Positions 23,416 through 35,500 of a stretch of DNA of 64,000 nucleotides are shown in pieces (positions within the stretch are counted from its first letter, which is position 1; every line of letters begins with the position of its first letter). Origin of the DNA: Triglochin maritima (lineage: Eukaryota > Streptophyta > Magnoliopsida > Alismatales > Juncaginaceae). Where the stretch lies: assembly GCA_963682175.1 (NCBI GenBank), contig OY821772.1, forward strand, positions 45,654,925 through 45,718,924, written 5' to 3'. The notes beneath the pieces were generated by a model, which worked only from the letters and a program-made list of their open reading frames with translations, was not told the origin of the DNA and made no database searches. A program made the translations under genes and the position numbers.

Positions 23416-23960
23416 ACAAATGGTCGACCGAAAAAGCCTAACCGGTCGATCGTCCCCAATAGGTTTGGTCGACCGTCCCCAATAGGTTCGGTCGACCGTC
23501 CCCAATAGGTTCGGTCGACTGAAAGTCTACAACGGTCGAACTATTCTGCATGTCACTTAAGTCCAAACGGTCGAACAACAATTTAAAACCGGTCGACCGA
23601 ACACGAGGTCAAAATCCGGAGTTGATCAAAATCACATAAGATTATTCGGTCGACCGACTAAGGGGTCCCGGTTGACCGAAAACTACCAGGGTTATCCTAA
23701 TAGTCTACGTCATATAACGGTCGAACAACATAGCAAAATCGGTCGAACATCATGTAATATTAACAAGTACACTTAAGTTCCAGTCGACCCCAAAACAAGG
23801 GACAGTCGACCGAAATCCGACCGCAAGCCTCCAACCCAACAACACATATACAACTGGTCGACCGCCACATTGAAATCGTTCGACCGATGTTGGTTAAAGT
23901 CGGGCAAAAAGGTAAAACCGGTCAACCGCCCGAAGGCACCGGTCGACCGTTGGTCGACAG
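23416..23960 (+). repeat. GGTCGACCG motif array in the left solo LTR
   Basis: At least seven exact copies of the 9-bp word GGTCGACCG and over a dozen one-mismatch forms (GGTCGAAC, GGTTGACCG, CAGTCGACC) are spread irregularly over 540 bp. One section is a 24-bp tandem of the form TCCCCAATAGGTTYGG plus TCGACCG (23452-23520) that is missing from the right LTR, so it expanded after the two copies separated. The core is a palindrome centred on a SalI-type GTCGAC. Confidence 0.92.
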
Positions 23961-24473
23961 CAACCTTGCGCTAGCCAAAGATTTTACGCCGTTTCTCGTC
24001 GCCGGCAAGGTCTCCGATCTCCCGCGGCCGACCACAACTTCCCACCAAGGTGGGGAACGATAAAAACCACACTAGTAAGCCGGCATACCTCAAGGAGAAA
24101 ACGAAGCGTGCCAGAAATCTGCTCAACGTCAACGCCCGACAGCACTTTCTCTCCCACGCACCTCACGTCTGCGTCTCCGCAACGTTGTGCTCGCCTCCAC
24201 GCGCCGAAGTCGCCTCCACAACCTCTGGATCACCGGGAAAAGGAAGAAGTGAGAGAGGTAGATGGCTAGGACCAAAGAAGAAGAAGAGAGGAGAGAAACG
24301 TTTTTGGCTTAAAAACCAAACCCAACAGTTATCTCTCCACGTCTACAGTACCCGGCCCCTACACTACACCCCCACCACCTCATCTCCTCCAACTTCCCAT
24401 GCAAAGCACCTTCTAACCAGGGGTTAGTCCACTAATCACGGGTTAGTCCACTAACCAGGGGTCTAACAATAAC

Positions 24474-26196
24474 CAAGAATGTTTAAAAAAAAATTAGATG
24501 CATTAAATAAGGGAAGTCTTTAAACACAGCCTCCAAAAATAGAGTAACATCATACAAGAATGTCAATTATTGCTTCCAATTCGACCAACAGACTTCACCT
24601 TTCGTGTTGTTCCAATTTTTTTATTTAGCCCCCCATATCTTTCGGGTGTGAACTTTATAATCATCTTTAGTACGAATTATTATTATATTATTTGGTGCAT
24701 ACTCCATCAATAAAATTGTTTTGCCGACCAGTATATAAGCACCGGATGGTTACCTGCTAATGTGGTTTTTGACCCATAGCTCCTCTTGTTAATTAAACAC
24801 ATTTTAACATTCATTAAAGAATGCCACCGTCCTATCATTTGAAATTCGACTATAACGAGAATATCAGGTGTGATCAGCGTAATTGGCGTTTTAGTTTATG
24901 AATTGTTTGGTTCTTTGATCCTTTAATTTAAAGTGATTCCACGTACAAGCGTTCTTTGATCCTTTTTTATAGAACCTAAACTACACGCAATGCTTATATT
25001 TAATAAAAATATATTAAAAGAACTTGCATGTCTACCGTCGGATTATCTTTGGATAATCATATATGTGAAGTTCGAAGGTATAGTTCTGCACAAATAAGAT
25101 CGGCCGGGTGTACCTAACAATGAAAGATCTTGGCATTTTACTTAGATATCATTTGACTATCGGCTATTGTTGCTCAACAACTGGAAACATAGGGATTTTT
25201 TTATTATAATACATGCCTATAAAGGGAAATTGTGTGGGGGTCTTAGCGTGTATTAATTATATATATTAAATTCAAGATGATAGATATATCACATAATAAA
25301 ATCTTACAATTTTCCTGGATTTTTCAATTAATTCAGATTTTTTAATAATAATCTGGCTATGTAGATCTCAATACAACATACAACTCGCAAACAAAGAATG
25401 CAGTAATCATCAATTTATTTAAGATGATTACTGAAATTATTTGTTTGTGAGTTACAGATTGTTGTAGAGATTACGCGACCAAGAATAGTTGCTTTTGTTG
25501 CAAATGCATATAATTGCTGTTTTTTTCTAAAATAATAAGATATGTAGTTGTATACGTATACCCTGTTAGCTAGCATAGTATGTACACATACAAAATATTT
25601 ATATTTTATATAATTATCAATTACATATTGTAAATTTTAATTGTATGAAAATTGATTTGAGTTGCCCATCATCTTTTTCAAATCCAAACACTTATAAGTT
25701 CAGTGTCTACTAAAACTTGCTTTGTTATAATTAACTTATTCTTGGATTTCATTATAAAATACAAATTCACGCGCTGAGCAATTAGTGTTGTATACGAAGC
25801 TACGAAGGGATAAGACGCCACACTGGACTATACAGATTATAAACTAAAATGCCATTGGCGCGCATGTGTCAATATTAAGTTATACGTACCACGCCAGACC
25901 ATTTATCATTAGCACGTAGTATAGTAAAAATAAACCATAAGGGAGACAAATGGGGTTTATTTCCTGTTTCTAATTAACTATAAGCTAGATTATGGTACAT
26001 ATGCCATATGCAGGGTTATGCCAGGCCATTAAAGAAAATATAGAACATAAGTGACAAATTATCCATATACAGATTTTTGTTTGTAATTGATAATTAACTG
26101 AGTGTAATATGGACCAGCTAGCATGATTTTCTTTCGTATCCTTTTTCAAATTCTTAAAATAACATGTAATATTAATGTATTACTCTAATATGTATA
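24474..26196. other. AT-rich spacer between the two solo LTRs
   Basis: About 1.7 kb of AT-rich sequence unrelated to the LTRs. It separates two independent insertions of the same family. I see no gene or complete element in it. Confidence 0.6.
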
Positions 26197-26348
26197 TGTT
26201 ATGTCCCTAAACCGGATTAGGATTGGATTAGGGTTAAGTGAGGTTTGACTTGGAGGAGAGAGGGAGGTATGGTGTGTAGTGAGGTGAAGTGATGGAGGTA
26301 AGGTGGGGTGTAAGGGAAGTATGGTGGGGTGTGCTTGGAGTGTAGGGT

Positions 26349-26361
26349 TTGGGTTTTATAA
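26349..26361 (-). promoter_or_regulatory. Candidate TATA box of the right LTR
   Basis: On the minus strand GGTTTATAAAACCC lies near the inner end of the LTR, followed by AAACCCTACACTCC. The left LTR has a degenerate counterpart (GGCTTAAAAACCAAACCC near 24306), so only the right copy keeps a good TATA sequence. Confidence 0.4.
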
Positions 26362-26689
26362 ACCAAGCAAACACCATCTTTTCCTTCTCTTCCTTCATTC
26401 TCACCAAACACCCACCTTCTTCCTCAGTGGCTCGAGCTCAGGCGGAGGAGGTTGCATTGGCGTGAGGCTTGCGGAGGTTGACGCGCGAGGAGGATCACCG
26501 GAGGCAACGGAGGCGCGAGCGAGGCTCCGGCGGGTTCGTTGCGTTTTCGAGGTATGCCGTTCATTAGTGTGATTTTGTTGCTCACCCTCGTGGGAGGGTG
26601 TTGTTGGTCGGTCGGGGGAGGTCGAGGACCTCTCCGGCGACGCGTTTCTTCGTAAAACCTCGGCTGGCGCGAGGTTGAAGACGACCAAC

Positions 26690-27220
26690 GGTCGACCGGA
26701 TCCTTCGGGCGGTCGACCGTTTGAGCACTGTTGCCCGACTTTAACCTTCACCGGTCGAACGATGCCTTGAGGCGGTCGACCGGTAGTGTATATTGCTGGT
26801 GAGTTGGGGCGTTCTGCCTGTTTTCGGTCGACCGGTTCCTTGGGTCGTTCGACCGGAACTTAAGTGTACTGAGTAGAATTGCATATTTTGTTCGACCGAT
26901 TTCATATTGCGTTCGACCGGTTGTATGTTGTTTGACCATTGGAGGTTTGCGTTCGACCGACTATATGACTTAGAATAATAGGTTGACCCTGTCTGTTTTC
27001 GGTCGACCGAGACCCCTGAGTCGGTCGACCGATAGATCCGATTTTGTTGTTTACCAGACTCCGGATTTTGACCTCGTTCGGTCGACCGGTTTGAGACCTT
27101 TGTTCGACTGTTGGGGGGGGTTCTGTTTTGAGCGCAGCGGTAGACCGTTTTAGGAGTACGGTCGACCGATTCCTTTCTGGAACCGGTCGACCGATTCACC
27201 TCTTCCGGTCGACCGTTTGG
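26690..27220 (-). repeat. GGTCGACCG motif array in the right solo LTR
   Basis: This is the counterpart of 23416-23960: about a dozen exact GGTCGACCG words plus variants such as GGTCGAACG, with spacer sequences that align to the left copy in order. It keeps more intact palindromes than the left copy and lacks the 24-bp tandem. Confidence 0.92.
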
Positions 27221-28386
27221 GCCCAGGACAGAATTCCTGGTTCCCTTTTTGAACGCCAACTTTGTCCACGGAAACCCGTGTCCTCGCCTTGTGCGTGAGC
27301 CGGGAGGTGACAGTGGGCGCGTGATGCGTGCCTGCCCAGGGACCGCCGTTGGGAAGAGTGTGGGTGTTCGGGACGCGTCACCTCTATGTATGGACCGTGA
27401 CTTTTGAGATGATTGTTGGCACTTTGTAGTATAGCAGGCCTAAGGGATCGCGGATCCCAGTGTTGATGTTGTGCGGGCACGCAACTGGCGTTGGGTGAGG
27501 TGACTACCGGCCTTCGGGCTACGGAGGTCGCTGCCCTGCTTTTATAGCGGCGCAGTTGGTGTTCGCGGCTCGTGGAGCCCGTGACCCTGGCAGACTTCGG
27601 TCTGGACCCGTCCGATGTTGTGCCGGACGTTGTGATGGACCACCGATGTTGTGCCGGTGATGCCGCCGAGGTTGTGCCGGCGATGATGATTGTTGGGCCG
27701 AGGCTGTGCCGGCTATGTTGTTTTCCTCGGCTGGGCACCTACCGAGATGATGTTGTTATACCTTCCGGGCGACGGCCCCGTTGGTCCCTGTGGCCCCGAC
27801 CACTGAGATTTACAGATCTGTTTCTATCGGCGCGTAGACGCGACAGAGGCTCCCTGCCGAACCCTTGAGTAGTGTAGCCGCGTGTGGGGGGTGCGATGTC
27901 GCGGGCTGCTAGACTGCATGTGCCTGCAGTAGGTCTCTTCGGGAGACCCGATGATTGATTGTCGGACCGATGTCCTGTTTTACCCTTCGGGGGAACTGTT
28001 TTCCATTTCTGTTGATGCCATGACATGCTACTAGTATGATAGGTTCATTATGTGATGCATGCATTTAGGTGAGTTGGCATACGGGGTTTCCTTCTGGAAA
28101 CTCAGGCATTGTTGTTGCATCTTTTTCAGGACCGCAGTAGGTCCGGGTGGTGACCGAGGACGGACCGCTTTGGAGTCGGATCCTCTTCAGCAGTTGCTAG
28201 ACCGTACGACTACTTGTATTCTATTCCATTGTATCAGTATTGTAGTTGTACTTCTTTTGGAAAACTCCTTGTATTTTGGGTGCACCCGGATTTATATATT
28301 TATATATTAGTGACGTTCCCGCGTGAGTTGTCTGTTGTGTTGGTTATTTTGAAATTTTAAATCTTCCGCTGTTTTGGGACGTTACA

Positions 28387-29944
28387 TATATCTAACGCGC
28401 ATGGACATGATAGTATTCTTATGCGTACATTTCCTAATGCCAACCAACCACGTATGTGCTTCAGATGGCAAGTCCATTAGATTAATATATGTTTAGCACC
28501 CTCAAAGATTGAGCTCGAATATAAAACCACAAAATAGTTGTTCTCCATACATGGGCAAGTGGTCTCTTATTGTTTCTAAACGTATATTTCTGTTCCAAAC
28601 TTTGGGATTCGACTCATTAGAATACCACTCCTGATATTAATTATTTTCAAATGCAAAATATATGCATATCTACTTTAGATGTTTTTTTTTCTGGAGGAAT
28701 GGGGTGACACTAAACTATTTGTTAGAGGCAAACTTTTCCAAATACCGTTGTTAACTGTTGAAATCAACCCCGGAGTACAACTGAGATTGTAGATGTAATC
28801 CTTTTACAGGGATATATAGCCGTCATACGTGTTTTCATCATACGTTGGTAATAAAAAGTGTTGTCTTCAAGGTAAGTTTGCCTTTTGGGTCTTTTGTTTT
28901 CATTGAATTGTTGTGTACATGTGATATTTGGTATTATATTCAACTACTTACTCTTGTCGTATTTGGTTCCACTCCTCTATGGTAGATGAAAGGATAATGT
29001 TCTGGCTTTGTCCTATTGACAAAACACTATATTACAAACAAAATACACCAACATGGCAATATATCAAACATAATTTGCCTTTAAAAATCCAAGTATCATA
29101 TTATTAATACATATGCATTATTATAAACAAGCTAGCATCAACTTGCACTAGGATAGGATGAGTCAATGTGGTATAGGTCAATCAAACCTAGACCAAAAAG
29201 GCAATTACATTTGGAAGGAACTCTCCAGAAATTTTCACAAATGTACAAACATGATAAATTATTGAATACCGCCTTTAATATTCTATATTTTTTGCACTAT
29301 TACTGATACACCCTCGAATATACTAATTTATTTGAACTATATACATTTTCTTACTTCTTTCGTAACATTAATCATAGCATTCGATATCATTGACCTCTTT
29401 TAATTGTACTATATACGTGAACAACTCAGAGTTTGTCAACACTAGATTGGACATCCGATGGCTGGACGATCGTCCAAAACTAAGAATCCAGCAAACTTCA
29501 CAACAAACTCTGATGCACACCAATCGGACATCAAATTGCCAATCGGTCGTCCGGAATAACAGATGTTTTTCAACGCATAAATCTAACAATTACTATTTAT
29601 ATTTGAATGATTATTAATATAAAATCATTTGAAAATGGATTCCAACTTGTCAATATTGACTTACATCATCATCCACGTAGACCACACACTGGTGCTTTCT
29701 CCCTACCTTCTCCTCCCACTTGCCGAATCACATCTCTTTAGTGCTTGGTGGGGTTTGTTTGCTATTTATTCGGGACTTTTCCTGCTTCTCTTTTCCACAT
29801 TCCATACACCTTCCGTTATTTCTTAGCCTCAAACCACTAGAATTCTCTCTTCTATTTGAACTCTACATCTCGAAGTATGTGACCCATCTAAGATTACTAT
29901 ATTTTTCTTCTTCCCTCATACTACTATCTTCTTCCTTTAGCACC
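28387..29944. other. Intergenic region upstream of the 5-phosphatase gene
   Basis: AT-rich sequence with no gene that I can support. The last 250 bp are CT-rich (for example CTTTTCCTGCTTCTCTTTTC) and probably hold the leader of the downstream gene. Confidence 0.5.
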
Positions 29945-32531
29945 ATGGAGAACCAAGAACAAGAAGAAGTGAGCACCCTAGATAATTTAGTTTCTTTGAT
30001 TTCATGCAAACCCAAGCACTAGTTTTAGTGGCTCGATTATCGATCAAATTAACCCATTGTGTTGTGTAGCTCGTGTGGCCAAGAGTGTTGGCTAAGAAGC
30101 TACTTGTCCGATCGGTCGGTGGTGATGGACTAGCTGCGGATTACCCAACCGGAGTGAATGATATCCCACCCGCAAAGCCATCTAAGGATTTGAGAAGCAC
30201 ACACAAGCACAAGTAAGTTGCATGAATCTCAATTCCTCTCTTTCTTGTCCAATTGCAAAATATCAACATACACCCATATGTGTTCTCACACTAATTAATT
30301 CTTCGTTGTGCTTTCATTGGCGCTAGGATTTTTGTTAGCACATGGAATGTGGGTGGTGTGATTCCACAAGACGATTTAAACTTGGACGATTGGCTTGATA
30401 CCACCAACAACAAATACGACATTTATGTTCTTGGGTACATATTAATCCTTAAAAACATATATACAACAAGCAAAACTCATAATTCTATAATTAGTTTGTC
30501 TAGTTCGACTAATTACTAAATTCTTACATGTCCTTTGTTTAGATTCCAAGAAGTTGTTCCCCTCAATGCCAAGAATGTCCTCGGACCTGAAAAGACCAAA
30601 ATATCCACGAAATGGAATTATCTTATCAGTGCAACTCTAAACAAGTCGTCATGGAATTTGGATAAAGCCCATGAAGATCAGAAGTTGGCAGAGAAGCAAA
30701 AGGTCCATCCTCTCAAAGATGGCAACAATTCAAGGCAATCTGAGTTCCAATGTGTCCTAAGCAAGCAGATGGTCGGAATTCTAGTCTCCGTGTGGGTTCG
30801 TGGCAATCTCCGGCCGCACGTGCACCACCCGATCACCTCCTCCGTCGGATGCGGCATCATGGGATACCTTGGAAACAAGGTGTGCATCCACAATTTCATA
30901 TATCATACTTTTTTTAAGTATAGGGTGTTTTTAGCAAAATATGGTATCAACTTAAGTACTTGTTGTGTTCATAGAAGAAGGTCAGGTGTTGGGAATTCAC
31001 AGGAGTTTTTTTTTGGGGGGGTTAGTTTTTGGATTAGTATGGGTGTCATGTTAAAAGTCATGAGCATATGATTAATTGTTGGTTTTTGACCTGTTGATTA
31101 TAGGGTTCAGTGTCTGTTAGATTCTTTTTGCATGAGACAAGTTTTTGCTTTGTTTGCTGCCATTTGGCCTCTGGAGGGAAAGAAGGAGATGAAGTCAACA
31201 GGAACTCTGATGCACGACATATCTTCTCAAGAACAAGATTTCCCCCTGGCCCTCGAAGGAACCTGCCAACCAAGATTTGTGATCATGAGTAAGTAATTGC
31301 ATTATAGTATTCGCAATTTAGTTTCTTATTTCCAGTTGGCTTTGGATGGTAAGGCAAATTAAGCTTTTTCTTTTGAATGTGGTGTGTCCAAAGACTTGCA
31401 TGCATGAGTCCGTATTTCCATCTAATATTCAGTACAAGTTACACAACTCCACGACAAATTTGTTTGGTCAAAAACACAAACCGACACTGTAGAAATTGTT
31501 GTGGGTGAGAGTGGGTCTGTTTAATGGTTTTTAAGACTCATGATGCCGAATTTCTTCTTCTTTCTAACATCAATGGCGCGCGGCAGTGTGAAATAAGATT
31601 ACCACTTTATAAGTCATAGATTCACTGCAACAGGACATGTTACATCCAACTTGGGCTTAACTTTACTGCTTATTCACATCTAGAAGTATAATTATGTAGG
31701 CTATATTAATTAAAAATAACTTGGGGTTTTGTAGTGATGAAGGTCTTAATAATTTCATTTTTTAAAACCTTTTGCAGTCGAGTGATCTTGCTAGGTGATT
31801 TGAACTATAGAATCTCGTTGCCAGAGTGCAAAACAAGATGTCTAATTGAGAGCAAGAACTGGAGAACCTTACTAGAGAATGATCAGGTATATATGGCTCA
31901 AAAAAAGTTCTCCTTGCACATAAAAGAAGTTACCTATTATAAGAGAGAAAAGTGTGTTACTTGTTTCATATCTAACTATGGTTATTGATTCTTGGGATCA
32001 TATATAGTTGAGGTTTGAAGTGGAGAATGGAGCGTTTGGAGGATGGCAAGAAGGAGAAATCACATTCTCACCAACATACAAATATTACCCTAACTCCGAC
32101 CAATATTACGGTTGCTTCAATCAAAAGAAGGGCGAGAAAAAACGTTCACCGGCATGGTAAAATTCCTAAATTACCTTTCTAAAATTGGGATCCCTTCTAA
32201 AATTTGTCATTGTTTCCATGCTTGTACGTTTGAGTTTCTTTTCATATATAGTGTATATTTGTTTTTAATTTAAATCGCGTATCGATTTAATTGATGTCTA
32301 TGCAGGTGTGACCGGATCATTTGGCACGGGAAAGGTCTAACTCTGCATCGATACAACAGAAACGAGTCCAAATTATCTGATCATAGACCTGTACATGCGA
32401 TTTTCACTGCACAAATAGAAGCTCTAGAGAGCACTAATAACAAATCACTTGTGAGCTTCTTCTTATCTGAAAGATTTGAACCCCAGAAGAACGACTTGTC
32501 AACTATAGGAATATCAAGTGCACCCTTCTAG
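29945..32531 (+). CDS. Type I inositol polyphosphate 5-phosphatase, 426 residues, eight exons
   Basis: Removes the 5-phosphate from inositol polyphosphates such as InsP3, damping calcium-linked signalling; cytosolic or membrane-associated in plants. Exons 29945-29968, 30070-30212, 30327-30434, 30543-30879, 31104-31288, 31778-31886, 32008-32156 and 32306-32531 join in phase with GT-AG borders. The first exon is only 24 nt (MENQEQEE). Family motifs appear in order: LVWPRVLAKKLL, FVSTWNVGGVIPQDDLNL, YVLGFQEVVPLNAKNVLG, GCGIMGYLGNKGSVSV, the catalytic VILLGDLNYRI, SPTYKYYPNS, PAWCDRIIWHGKGL and SDHRPVHAIF. The metal- and phosphate-contacting GDLNYR, PAWCDR and SDHRPV blocks are intact. The size fits short plant 5PTases without extra domains. 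I see no lesion. Confidence 0.93.
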
Positions 32532-35500
32532 CTAGCAAAGATTTGGGGAAAATCCAATAGCTTACAAGTAAAGAAAATTGTTTTTGGCCAGTCTTTACTC
32601 TTTTTTTCTCTCCTACTGTTACACAGTGTTAGCCTCTAGAAAATTCAATTTAATTGTAAAAAAATGTTCTTATTTTTTAAAATGTTCTTATGTTGTTATG
32701 TATGTATGCAATAATGCGTTTAAACAATAACACAAACTTTGTTATTTTTCTTTTCCCACGGTGTCATGTATGACATCAAATGGGTGAGTACATGACCAAA
32801 GATTGAGAGATGTTCCATCGAGAGACAAGCTTACAGAAACATTTACTTGCACGTTATTCAACCATGACACCTAATCAAATCAATACGTCATAATATTTTT
32901 CTACTTTCTCTTTCTATTATTCACTCATCAATAAATATCAATCTGATCACATCAATATTCTCTCACTTCCACCTTATTTATTTTCCATCATTTTCAATTT
33001 TCCCTAATTCTAATTAATTATATCATATAATTTATTTGCCATAACTAATTATAATTAAATACGAATATTTACGGATAACTCAAAATAAATTTTATTAGAT
33101 GTTAAATGTGCGTTACAACAACGTCACTTCAAAATTAAAATAAAATTTGTCATGTATATCAACATTATTAAAGCAATTAACAATAATTACAACTGTGTTT
33201 TTTGTTTTGTTTTTTTAAATCTGTTTTTAAAAAATAAAAATATGTTTTATATTTATATTTATTTTTAAAAAAGTATTTTTAATTTTAATTTTATCCAGTA
33301 TCGACCTTCAAATGATGTTGAGGAGAGAAAAAATTAAAAAAATAGATTATTTTATCTAATAAAAAAATCAAGTCACTCGTAATAAATTATTTACAACTAA
33401 ATATAAAACTAAAACTAATTAAAACAAAAAAATCCAACGGGTAGAGATCAAGTTGTGATTTTCACACGACCCACACCCACAAAATTTGGGCAACCCGTCG
33501 AGGGTGCCCTTGAGGACTTGAAATTCAACTCAAATTGATGAACTCGCTTTAGTTTGACTGGCTGAAACGTTTGGTTTGCGAATTGTGATCGTTACCGATT
33601 AATCTTTCAGATGTACTGTATTTTCAATTAGCCCCAAAAAAGTCCACCCCAATATAAGAAAGATGGTTAAGTTGAAGTAGGAATGATTTATCGAGAGGAA
33701 ATGAATTCATCGTTCGATTATCACATTGAACTAACTTTGAATTGCTACTTGATATGTCACGCTTAAGCGAAAGCAAGCTCAATCATTTGTGTCCTTGTTG
33801 ACCTTGTTAATTACAAATTTAAAATACAAATATACACATCTTTTTTATGACCCAGAGTTTTTCAATATCACCTGTAATTTGGAATAAGCATACTGCAATT
33901 CTAAATTAGAAATGACCTAATATTATTTTTAGTGGACGCTCGAGAGAGTTTGAACGGATGATAAAGATGCAAATACGATATATCTCCAACCAAAACACCA
34001 TTTCATGGAAGCTACGAATACTCATTTATTGTATCCCAAAATGATTTATGTTTTTGTTTTGGGCAAGTCAAAGTGATTTATGTTTCAAATACGTCTGCAT
34101 CTCACTAAAGATGTCACTTTCAATTACAGATAAGTGAGGCGGTCCAGAGTCCAGACCGGATCAGCCTTGCTGGACTCCACTTACCACGCACGCTCGCTCG
34201 CCGCCCATATTAGTGGATCACGTTCATGGCTCCGTCCAAGACAGATGTTTTTTTTTCTTTATTTTTTAAAATTTGGATTCACTGCCCATTTCGGATGAGG
34301 GTTTCTGGACTGTTGATGCTGATATGGACGGTGATTTAGATTGGTAGTATTGGGTGGTTGGTTCTGTGGATTGGTCCACCAGCCCACCTTCCACTGTTGA
34401 GTTTGATATCTTGTTTGTGGTGGGTCACCACTTTGTTTGGAACTGGGAGTGATTTGGATCTCACATGGTTTTAAGGTTTTAGATGGATGGGAGTTATGTT
34501 ATTAATGCATGGTCAGGACTCCGGAGTGCATGAATTGATGGAGGGATTTGGTTGGGAGCAACTAACTACGTTAGGCAATGTTTGTACCATTGCATGGGTC
34601 GAATAGTCCAAGATGGTTAACCATTGGGTGGTGAAGACCTAATTATATATGGACATCACGCAAGGAAATGAACCAATTGTGATTTATAATTTTGATAGAG
34701 TGACCCATTGAAGTTAAATTGGGAAGTGAAAATGCCTGGTAGAGCTTATGCTTCACCTAAAGTGGTAACTTGGGATCATTATTAGTTAAGAATCAAACAT
34801 GCATACTCAAAAGTTTTGAAATATGGACCATTTTTATGTCTACAGAGATATATTTATATAAGACTTTGCAAATTTTAATCATTCTTGCTATTGTAATCTC
34901 TTGAAAGTATAAAGCAACATGAGAGGTTATTCTGTTTAGTGGTAATACAAATTACTAAGTGGGAAATGGTCATATAAGGATAAAATAATAAGTAATTTTA
35001 AAATGAAAAATGTATTTAGGTTCCGAGACTCACATATCCTCACATATTTGTTGGGCAGCGACACAAGAAGTGAAGAAGGCATACTCTACTCAACAAGCCA
35101 TATCAATTATGTTTCTTCTTAGAGTCCTTCCAAGAGCCTATAATCGGTCATATATAGCTTTTCTATAGATTGCTATTTATAGATATTTTCCTTCTCACTT
35201 AGACTAGACACCATATTATCATGGGATGTTGTTGTCCACCCACTTGACCTCGCCAGTTTCCTCTCTTCCAAGATACAACATTTATTTATCAATCACAATA
35301 TCCTTAAACTTTTTGGATAATTGCTGAACAGTATTCTCCACCTAACCAATTCAATTAAATCCACATGGTTTGGATGGCTCACTTAGAGCTAACCACATCC
35401 CAACATACATCCTTAGCCTACCAACTCCTGTTTTATGTCAAACAAGTGGGCTTCTGAGTTTGCTCATTTACGTCGTCACTAAACATGACCTGGACTAACC

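Larger units (their letters stand above)
18362..24468 (+). mobile_element. Solo LTR of a Ty3/gypsy-like retrotransposon, interrupted by a hAT element
   Basis: The element starts TGTAACATCCCC and ends GGTCTAACA, and is flanked by the 5-bp duplication ATAAC at 18357-18361 and 24469-24473. A TG...CA body with a 5-bp duplication and no internal gag-pol is the signature of a solo LTR left by LTR-LTR recombination. Removing the nested hAT and one copy of its 8-bp duplication leaves 2192 bp. The second copy at 26197-28386, in reverse orientation, is 2190 bp and collinear throughout. The TGTAACRTCCC start is common in plant Ty3/gypsy LTRs; the lineage cannot be fixed without the internal genes. Frames such as 22650-23135 lie inside the LTR and are not considered genes. 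Confidence 0.9.
26197..28386 (-). mobile_element. Solo LTR of the same family, opposite orientation
   Basis: Read on the minus strand it starts TGTAACGTCCCAAAACA (at 28386) and ends GGTTTAGGGACATAACA (at 26197), 2190 bp. It is collinear with the left LTR across the outer region, the GGTCGACCG array and the inner promoter-like end. The flanks share TATA on both sides (26193-26196 and 28387-28390), but a full 5-bp duplication is not exact. No internal retrotransposon genes are present. Together with 18362-24468 it makes a 2.2-kb inverted repeat with a 1.7-kb spacer. Confidence 0.87.

Noticed and set aside
18362..28386. One 10-kb foldback transposon with 2.2-kb terminal inverted repeats
   Set aside because: The left arm has its own TG...CA ends and its own exact 5-bp duplication (ATAAC), so it is a complete insertion by itself. 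Two solo LTRs in opposite orientation explain everything.
26192..28391. Exact 5-bp target duplication around the right solo LTR
   Set aside because: GTATA on the inner side and TATAT on the outer side agree only as TATA, in simple sequence, so I do not claim a full duplication.
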